The notes beneath the pieces are model-generated. The model searched no databases, was not told the origin of the DNA, and was given only the letters and a program-made list of their open reading frames with translations. Below are positions 62,201-64,000 of a stretch of 64,000 bases of DNA, piece after piece; positions within the stretch are counted from its first letter, which is position 1; every line of letters begins with the position of its first letter. Source of the DNA: Candidatus Litorirhabdus singularis (GTDB taxonomy: Bacteria; Pseudomonadota; Gammaproteobacteria; Pseudomonadales; Halieaceae); the NCBI RefSeq assembly GCF_026262625.1, contig NZ_SHNN01000007.1:58434-122433 (forward strand), written 5' to 3'. Both the position numbers and the translations under genes were made by a program.

Positions 62201-63203
62201 TTTCAAGCGCACTGAACTCCACAAACCCCGCGTCTCCGGAACTCCCGGCACTGACGTCAAGGCTGGCACTGTCGCGGATACTCGCATCACGATCTGCAAG
62301 GACAACCACATCACCACCACCAGAATTTTCACCCTCGCCCCGGGCCGACAATGAAGCGTCCTCGGAAACTACAATGTCATTGCCCGCGCGAACGTCAATA
62401 TTGCCCGCATCGATGCCCTCGGCCCCGGTCGCATTGAGCGCACCGGTAATCGCCACATCCCCGGCGCCCAGGATGACAATGTCCCCATTGCGCTCAATCA
62501 TACCCACGGCTTGATCGAGGCCTGCCAATTGCACAATGGCCTCAGCACTGACAGGAATATTCGGGAGTGCATTACTACCAATAGCCAGGGAGCCAGCAAC
62601 GATGACCTCGCCTCCCGAAAGCCTGATGTCACCGAGTGCATTTATCTGCCCCTGAACCGCAAGAAGGGCACTGCCGTTAATAGGCACCGTTCCTTCAATC
62701 ACCTGCCGGGTAGCGAGGCCGGCAGGATTACCTGCCGCATCAAAGAAACCCTGCATGAATGTCTGCGTAGGCGTCATCATCGACAATGAGCCGACGTTCA
62801 CCACGCCATCGCTACCTACAACAATGCCATGAGGGTTGGCAAAGAAAACATTACCGCCGATCTGTCCGTTTTTGTAGGCATTCAATACGCCATCAATATT
62901 TGAGCGCTTGTTATGCACAAGATTTAACAGGTTGTCAGCCGCGCCTGGAACTTGCAGATTGACGGTATTGCCGGTGTAGACATCGAACTTACTAAAGGAG
63001 TTATACGCGTTGCTGCCACGCACGGTGGATGTTGTCACTTCCGTGGTTTTGCCCTGCACATCCAACTGTGTCGCAGTCCGCCCGTCGGTGACGATCTGCG
63101 CCACAGGGTTGGCATATACGGGCATACCGTAGAACGCCATTTGCTGGACAAGTAGCGCGATCAGTAGCTGCCGCCATGTACGAACTTTTCGCAGTAACTC
63201 CAT
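44229..63203 (-). CDS. Giant TpsA exoprotein, two-partner secretion (LktA/filamentous-haemagglutinin-like)
   Basis: A 6,324-residue exported protein, 19 kb in one uninterrupted frame. GAGG precedes the ATG. Residues 1-31 are the signal peptide (ending MPVYA). Residues 32-300 are the TPS domain with NAYNSFSKFDV and the FFANPHGIVV motif. From about 550 to 4,000 many imperfect repeats of 54-70 residues follow (GAGGGAAGVAG, TxAxIGxGA, then VxVxA), a beta-helix pattern with hydrophobic ladders. Exceptions: a polyglycine linker near 1,495; an acidic DTDNDPDTDN segment near 2,985; a charged coiled coil at about 4,340-4,570; a CNWWTLC pair near 5,110. It is likely a long adhesin or contact-dependent factor. 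tpsB follows 73 bp downstream in the same operon. Confidence 0.96.
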   Translation of the reverse strand: MELLRKVRTWRQLLIALLVQQMAFYGMPVYANPVAQIVTDGRTATQLDVQGKTTEVTTSTVRGSNAYNSFSKFDVYTGNTVNLQVPGAADNLLNLVHNKRSNIDGVLNAYKNGQIGGNVFFANPHGIVVGSDGVVNVGSLSMMTPTQTFMQGFFDAAGNPAGLATRQVIEGTVPINGSALLAVQGQINALGDIRLSGGEVIVAGSLAIGSNALPNIPVSAEAIVQLAGLDQAVGMIERNGDIVILGAGDVAITGALNATGAEGIDAGNIDVRAGNDIVVSEDASLSARGEGENSGGGDVVVLADRDASIRDSASLDVSAGSSGDAGFVEFSALETVTLSGGELLASAEDGVAGTILIDPENLLIEDHLLRGDSTNADGITWDSGSLVLDADEKITLQANKVISSRSVDSPDVVENHRTGLSTADSGNITLQAAEIELQSGSEILAFADNDKVSGNVRLSATDTAGFLGGGAKATITANGAVIKAGAIELSAQATGNDTLGIAVVGDVQSSIAVDSGSVLIADTGDVTIAASSSMVAKAEGTPTDLAVDAAIVTVNSSSTVDIADAVITAQGSIDVDANSTINTQAIAKASSTSGDTNGDAAVAITDITSVASVAVADGAALTAKQNASFAASSAIDATTTADGEAGGATAAGATVAVSSVAATTSASLNDTVAVNVAGTTEVAATSSETITTNTSSTAGGASSNTDATQAQLQEDGRKAETSEGQVSVAGTLAITDLVSNTDALLATNATETVKTTELDIVASSNRTVETAADASATEGATGVGVAVAIGVANVSTRAEVRGAPSLDVDELYVQALTNGQKSSFTTTSNSGAGATNVGVAGSLASSVVINRSEAVVADGLLVNMGVAGGDITLKAESNSATTVSAKSTQEGEASVGVGASVAVNVGVNTTTAELGDGSELSGAGDVALSATSKHVAKTESEAGAAGGVAVTPVAGVTVAVNTTTARVGTGSLLDQSGELSALASHEGSSTTKTSADAAGDSVGVGASLATTVATDTVTAYTDRDIKAGGDVRFEASSDVTSDTIAKASAKGAKAAKDDGKPEDGDKDVNEQIQGQVAFGDSKSGETTENADDADASTSEGGVSVAAAISANIGTATTVASIAADRSVESGGTVTVRSSNAAAVGATADGTQVSGGDTAVGVGAAVAVNVGVVTNVASIEDGATVTADGVTVEALMVKDADDKTKTSVFRADATSGAGASGVGVAGALGTHVGVATTAALIKDAVVTLTNDGAVLLAAQNNSDSTVSAKSTQEGEASVGVGASVAVNVGVTTTTAEIGDDATLTDGGSVTLSSSSEHNASTSAEAGSAGGIAVSPVAAVTVAINDTKARLGDGDDLNLSGDLSITAESKAEVTNAATAAAGGDIGVGISISVAVPVNETTATLARGGSVEGSLDIDAASALEVLTTADASATGASDKEEENGGTVNELTSKWTSFATPDDKEGDVPDAPKAEVDNADELTASTGDAGATEKPAGGGGGGGGGEKEKTEVKVAGAVGVNVALNDVTANIADNVHLSQVGNTKVTSSNDVNIKTKASGTAVSSDYGVGAAIALTVQDNDSTAEIGEGVVIDQAGDITVESKTTNNTGEDFVSKVGTEAIAGASGGKVAVAGSVAVVNSTNSSRASIEKSANIAKSGAVIVNAEDKSKVTARAWSGALSKGEDSKAGVGASFAILNVGDETHAYIGESASLSDAGAVSVTAESKEVDSDDFSFNFDFVENKLKSATGKKTEDGEDADFEYDDINPLNILSANNYYTEAAAGAASTGDSGVAVAGAFSVQVLHGSTKAYIDKNAEVVSDDKVTVSAKRNTNAVALGGSFGGSKKVGVGVTISNINALDETIAFIGDGASVSSNAVPGSPEDEPTVSVQAYTEQLLSTIGLSGAVAAGGGEGVAINGVLGAVVSVKNTAASIGDGATVSSQGSVAVDAQSDTDTIMIAGGIAVGGNAGVGASAAAHVAVDRTTASIGKDAQVDAKKDTTVSAVNDDLAINGVISGGGGGKVGVILTGSANIILGTTEASIGEGARINTDATYDDPAQNVTVKAQDDTLVVDVAGAVAGGGKAGVGAALDTIVFVKDVHATIDSGAEVEAQNDIKVIADAKETATSVTAAFAGGGNAGVSGAVSVVVNSSDVSAVIADDVHNDATNKATEVHAGGDVIVDADEAYLGVMIAGSGAGGGTAGVGGSVAVSTLVNSTKAQIGDNAVVSAGDNVKVTADGKEFVTTAVISGAGGGTAGVAGMLSTNVLVTHTEASIGEGADVDAGTDVDVTASDDTLIIGVAAGGAGGGSAGVGAGMDVGVFVKNTSAFVDDGATVDAATGDITLDAQATDLHVSTAATGAGGGSAGVSGSISTSVMVNTTEAYTVGDAELSAGDDIAINAQNDSTTVATLGAGAGGGAAGVAGAVSVVVNTNATRAYTGAGSKLNAQDDIDVTAASKENVITTAISGAGGGAAGVAGSVGMKVLSTTTQAYVGNGTQVNQRAGFDGGAGQSLNVSADDQILMVGLAGSGAGGGAAGVGVGADVNIVRNSTTAYIGDGSNIDVGGDVTVNADSDKYVNSFAGAGAGGGAAGVAVAVSVVAVGALLDSDTQGGLTNEGENGEDVTVQGYAQQQTSGDILGDSLGDSERSAATKDIVTDATSRVSLVDPDDTTAIDLGNVQAFIGPSAHVDAGNNLDVTATDNTMAIVADFAGAGGGAAGVAGLIGVALVHNDAEAFIAGGAQTNAAGKTNVEASTREDVFMAGISGAGGGAAGVAGGAMLTVVNSDTVAYIANDTMVNLGLGNADAVVVVADSETNITNLGATGGGAGAAGVGGIADAVVIVKTTKASIEDDARVHADEDVAIEAESSEQVTSGAVAIFGGGAAAVSGVASAVVIANETEAYIGADATVDSDGNVKLSAVDDALILNLGASGAGAGAAGVTGVVNVNTVTNNTSAYIKDGATVNARGNAAGTDAYTGKLTDTASGLALPSWDRAFDVDTDNDPDTDNTIAANVDTSPNRNTEEGAGQNNIDTSNGINTNVSNGLEGDDAASTSPSIPGVGINEKETMTVTGLAVAAVSNEKVATVAASVGGAGAAAVAGAAIVTVIATETNAGIGSNATINDTRAGAGQSVSLLAADNTDLGHIGGTVTGAGAAAVSGSVNTAIVAKTTTARVANGTDILAGGSVGVDAMSTEKIDLYTANVSIAGAAGVGGAAGVAVVSNTTTAELQNETSVDASEDLGVNAVSDSDINIVTVSGSGGVVGVSGGASVAVISNDTFARVGDKSELDIGGDAVITAVSKDKANTDTVSASGGGVGVAGAVSVKVMTGETTASLGDQVMFNQGTQIDKTTQSISVEGKNTVELDGIGGSAAAGGVGVGATADINIVRNSVGALVGDGSMLQAAGDISVAAEADKNVDSFTIAAAGGAVGVGGATSITVIGAALDEDAQNSVGENNETASYADEKMTEDKTTGAMGDSVYLKDTESDIAARTSSLGVSSDMNATVSTNDRTIASVGVGATLDAGNTLAIKSTDYTTATTKTGGAAVGSVGVGGAVGVTTITNTTEAAVAEDANLSGGNMLTIAAKNTQKTDEDTRVIAFGGAAGLVGIGAAVAYVDTDNTARATTGSNVTVSDTHTVRIMAEQDDDIRTEAVGAAAGAGAVGASLSRSGRDGTVEASLGDDSSVVSNVDNVFIDADSSGLVKAKTIAGAAGTTFAASGAVAIARDDSDITAKTGNRAEVTVSDAMRLSASSTPEVDAESIGVSVAGGIKVGASVADADSSQTIKAYTGVSNIISANTLSINARHARNGASNSVRAKSVGAGGGLLVGLNATSGDAKSIINMDSYLGSGSTVSILNDLMVGADNDSRQSVYVTGVNVGGLLAAGFNEASAESNTVVLAHVDDNAVISGGNVSIAADSTDDNQAQSIAGSGGMVSGSASEADTKTSSITKAYIADGTAGKAINVEAIAIAAQHHSKFNAQVDSTNASLVGASGATASNVSDATVEAGFGDGLTVGATAVDVDAGSEVTKTSGGWTVNSGSGGLLDLPAASSTTSIRNFTTTSVGDGTEITQLGDRKNPGMFAFDAQNKVTAADKVRMNAGGAIALAKARSTISALTNHATVNIGAGSELMALGDIGMGAKADADISTTTAVDVFGLAGEPFGDAVSRFGANNSINVEAGATIVALRDLHLGAGMNSASEESNIHVAARTDLWNNSALPLLHDPVADTYVNTSNNIHVAGPAGAVAGADVAAARHLFMTATRGNTTLSGVGIGKDIYSETLAAIVNGIGGIFGAEEVSFDRHGGSEVEVSSTNVTVDGSARVGIQSRLELEIDENGDITRWINGEVTYDLDEGIRLGTAEQISLFGDIQARIDALKDLIAEYDTNGQNTEGALAVAAYEAEIEFLEHKLVELGYVAADDQGGFSGSQKTELQQKRDFIAASPEIEATYTSDKTDFEGDRTVYEQANAGLVTQNEGLQTDVDTLAGEVTVLTIARAALDPNDTDYATDYAAYTNQINTKNGEITTKNGAISTNEGIISTNNTEIVNLNGQIAGVEADLVTLEGRVTTTNAEIAAIEAAIANGTYVDKTAGPLIDVVVIEDTVAQLGNIYVKGDSFGGVGALSAPGDAEIKITNRSNNFLKLHDLIIPSTAGGKVFFNNVDVVDNAAVNAISNTNTANFNTLLTAEGSTAPNIEVTSTYDPLDASNIQRAADSLASGEYPPYANIGPDIIVVAGESVNELTHISNSRGSIKVKSAGGNIRLEENTLVSGATVEIKTRNGDFIQSYTDAFSHIVGGEPLTFTDADSASNTLANISKNTAEGSGSGIVANGSVLLAARYLNINGTVQSGIPEWGVVISEGAQVDVPTVPGLQTFTQARDYYAALTDAQKAEPGAEYFHVTGASVTGLDAAASGEWEQISVEYNAKDDRLELGGVEVKGGYIQIFGQVFNTNGNAVAGEGRLRVLDGYGEIQVDNRTTKALYLNALDAGQGVEGKISITNVEGLNADGSPKLNTTIFTRNGADRSQQLMFDPDAYLGSGHLQYSMTKGTDVGEQKTYLYHNNSWFNVDALGTAQILASTLINYRNLSDDPLSKGEYLKVAGTASYNTQGIETKSDTELLSLSVAEGRSWADCNWWTLCANADHYQEFIVTTGSKTVDTYNINAGNPISIEYIGHDNGIVNIASSGDVLIAGGVYNRNGDTSITSRDGSIQQITDFATVQGNSIGFAAATGIGSMEQAIDVVGLQDTFSAITQMGDINIHQATGDMDVVKVATGSGRVLLNVDGNINGTGVGAGFGADIKGDRVALISRNGGIGTERTLNIETGYTTDLLKLADTGLEALARNSIDIENHASAGNEDGHLMVVSVESLAGDVSLKTPGAIIDNNQVERTDTRAIDELVALWDDIGLRGDSADAKDIREIEILEDSVTAEYRRYWETRGEQAGIAITDDAFKVLDAEGNLTSEINYAAYKNALNSSSYDSKYQVALSTDQENVLRDQLALRDNDRNGVPNTPDEVDALVQGYIDERTSEYHAQHARLYDPSSDNAVQGNVASIFEDDFRYEAAESEIDNRTEGSHWSDFQLAVTLSSSLLKELTDTVAVVEEPNVIGRNVTLEAGQDIGNVRPVLVDLSRNDALDFTVEEKAALAAAERGDVDVYTDYLTINQRDDVDVGQLDGGSVSAVAAGENGSDGDVYLGSEGDLALDRIVAANEIRVKVAGGLINGNSSIGTLFENIVGKRTILEAAHGAIGSVDKAMILRLEEGAPVTARARDDIYLTNVDGDFYIDTLYSRSNITLESNDSIVDAFSDDALNVRAENITLTAGNAVGADDNALDVLNSAEGEVVATSNTGGIYLRVPNSTGNFGRIDSADEVSLAAAYGYRISDAVTGLANISLLADGEAIITSTGSVTGQLGDLQVTGTALRVEDGGWMNAGLGRLVMDLDGDAIVTGLYSGYAGPGAIDIRTGGRVLDGGDTRTDITALADNSSVSIRAGGVGNASVTEDGIVDTPNALEVDVLRVEQITAVNDIHVSSATGLTAGSIESLQGGVDVRVTGGNAAVESLLAQYDILLEVTGEQGGYTGDVIESREGGVKATIDGDILVDRVLAKTHVELESKSGDVGLRDVTGNSVSLASLRQGGHVTVEELAVAQSLALKADHSRVASLTHTEPTGVLRLTSVGNNGGMGDTLSMFASQNGKVLADDVAVDRMNLELSGNQIKFRGVQVGSKAEIKTPLHSVVIDNTEPRIYPETTLQVSGKGPLDLELFADRRATTTGRVIFYDPEYIINSYSGSNSLDRVVANNLKVPEATNEILQRNISLLQSYMLKDDALAHRQRSTLELINYNEDNLVNLGE

Positions 63204-63616
63204 TGCCTACCTCAAAAGTTGAAGCCGGGTGCCGTTTCTGGTTTTGGCAGGTTCCGGCTACCGGGTGCCAGAAATCCTGAGGCCGCAATCCAGAAGAGCG
63301 ACATATAAAAGAACTGTTTTGTATTTAATATAGAAGGGAAAGAATGATAGGCAAGAAGATAAAAACCCCACACCCTCCTGCCAGTCGGCCTCTTTCTATA
63401 CCCTTACATTATATGTGGTGTATAGGTAGAAGACAGTCTGAGAACGCAATATTCAGTTGAGAAGTGTTATAAAAACACCATTACCTGATCTATATCATGC
63501 CGGGCCAACTGTCAGCCCACGCTGGATTTCTCTCTCATTCCCGGGCATGGGCCTATACCTCCTCTTGAACAGCCAGGCAACGCAGGCCACGTTACTCACC
63601 GTGAGGTATCACAGGA
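63204..63616 (-). promoter_or_regulatory. tpsA upstream region
   Basis: About 413 bp without genes. GAGG sits 7 bp before the ATG. CCGGGTGCC occurs twice (near 63226 and 63261) as direct repeats that could fold in the leader. Minus-strand AT-rich boxes near 63293-63335 (TATATG, TATATT) could be -10 elements, but no convincing -35 was found. Confidence 0.4.
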
Positions 63617-63823
63617 CTATAGATGCATTGCTTCGTATATTGCTGGCTGCAATTTGGAAACATGCATTTCGCTGGCCATCTCAACTCCCGCCTCATTAAG
63701 GGCCTGGCAAGCCTCTGCTGCCGATAAACCTGTTTGCTGCTGCAAAGCTTCCATATCGGCGATTATTGAACGGCCTCCAGCCTCATCGAGTATAAGTAGA
63801 ACAAACGCCCTTTTCTCCCCCAC
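63617..63823 (-). CDS. Small hypothetical protein (68 aa)
   Basis: A 68-residue frame with a GTG start and AGGG some 8 bp upstream. The sequence is helical and amphipathic (SIIADMEALQQQTGLSAAEA, then CQALNEAGVEMASE). It reads like a small regulator or helical hairpin. It lies 413 bp upstream of tpsA on the same strand. Confidence 0.45.
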   Translation of the reverse strand: MGEKRAFVLLILDEAGGRSIIADMEALQQQTGLSAAEACQALNEAGVEMASEMHVSKLQPAIYEAMHL

Positions 63824-64000
63824 CCAACCCTAAACATTCTGAGTACTGCAACCACTTGTCGCGGCTGAAACGGGGCTGAAACGGTCTCCAGCTATTATAA
63901 ATATGCTAATTAGTCACTCATTGAATATTAATTGCCTGTATTTGTGAGGCTTATTATTAATGGGGCTCTCCCAACTCGCAAGATGCCCTGCCAGCTTCAT

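Noticed and set aside
44289..63155. Many long open frames on the plus strand inside tpsA (for example 542, 484 and 448 codons)
   Set aside because: They are antisense shadows of a repetitive, GC-rich coding strand with few TTA/CTA/TCA codons; they show no family signal, no ribosome sites, and low-complexity composition mirroring the sense gene.
63204..63300. c-di-GMP riboswitch in the tpsA leader
   Set aside because: The repeated CCGGGTGCC and nearby GGTAGCCGG resembled parts of a GEMM aptamer, but the conserved core could not be aligned.

Overview
The window looks like a piece of a gammaproteobacterial chromosome, most likely a marine heterotroph of the Cellvibrionales/Halieaceae kind (inferred from protein style only: an MdlA/MdlB-type ABC pair, VPxPA-type C-terminal sorting tails and a giant two-partner-secretion exoprotein). 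Core-like genes occupy both ends, and a long accessory island of roughly 6.3-42 kb lies between them.

Layout. (1) 79-6071: two coupled ABC half-transporter genes, an alpha/beta-hydrolase lipoprotein and a luciferase-like flavin oxidoreductase. (2) 6140-6283: a strong promoter and a CAU-anticodon tRNA, followed by a 15-bp copy of its anticodon arm; this is a plausible island edge. (3) 6403-9879: glutaredoxin-like gene, a defence-like group (EVE-HNH endonuclease, a leftover HsdS tail, an unknown 396-aa protein), a relic IS end, and an AlpA-type regulator. (4) 9936-15137: exported proteins, including three adjacent genes with the same C-terminal sorting tail, plus decayed genes (CsrA tail, frameshifted 48-bp repeats). 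(5) 15842-25267: a two-gene membrane/coiled-coil operon, then DRGH nuclease, thermonuclease and GIY-YIG genes, and a tightly coupled four-gene minus-strand operon ending in a DUF3293-like protein. (6) 25679-33077: the mobility core, with an H1-tail-like protein, small proteins, an ArdB/KlcA antirestriction protein, a primase-helicase bracketed by 12-bp iteron-like repeats, a tyrosine integrase and a lipoprotein. (7) 33473-40477: a secreted three-gene module with a PD-(D/E)XK-like protein, a second copy of the lipoprotein, and a membrane/TerB-like operon. (8) 40542-42422: a DDE insertion sequence with a duplicated left end and a 5'-truncated hipA. (9) 42467-63203: a TpsB transporter and its 6,324-residue TpsA exoprotein, which alone fills about 19 kb.

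The strongest non-obvious signal is a small intergenic palindrome (GGGGTACTACCCCC type) found four times (25679, 33082, 37026, 40648). Each copy sits at a boundary between gene modules, and in three of them ATTAAACC follows at an almost fixed 59-61 nt. Together with the duplicated lipoprotein genes and GGTTCGTCA repeats around the 33.4-37.0 kb cargo, it suggests modular cargo exchange in this island. Candidate undescribed systems are the secreted PD-(D/E)XK/TPR/Cys-repeat module, the coiled-coil membrane pair, the TerB/glycine-rich membrane operon and the 25267-23071 operon with its hairpin-masked ribosome site. All functional statements are from reading motifs; no database search was run.
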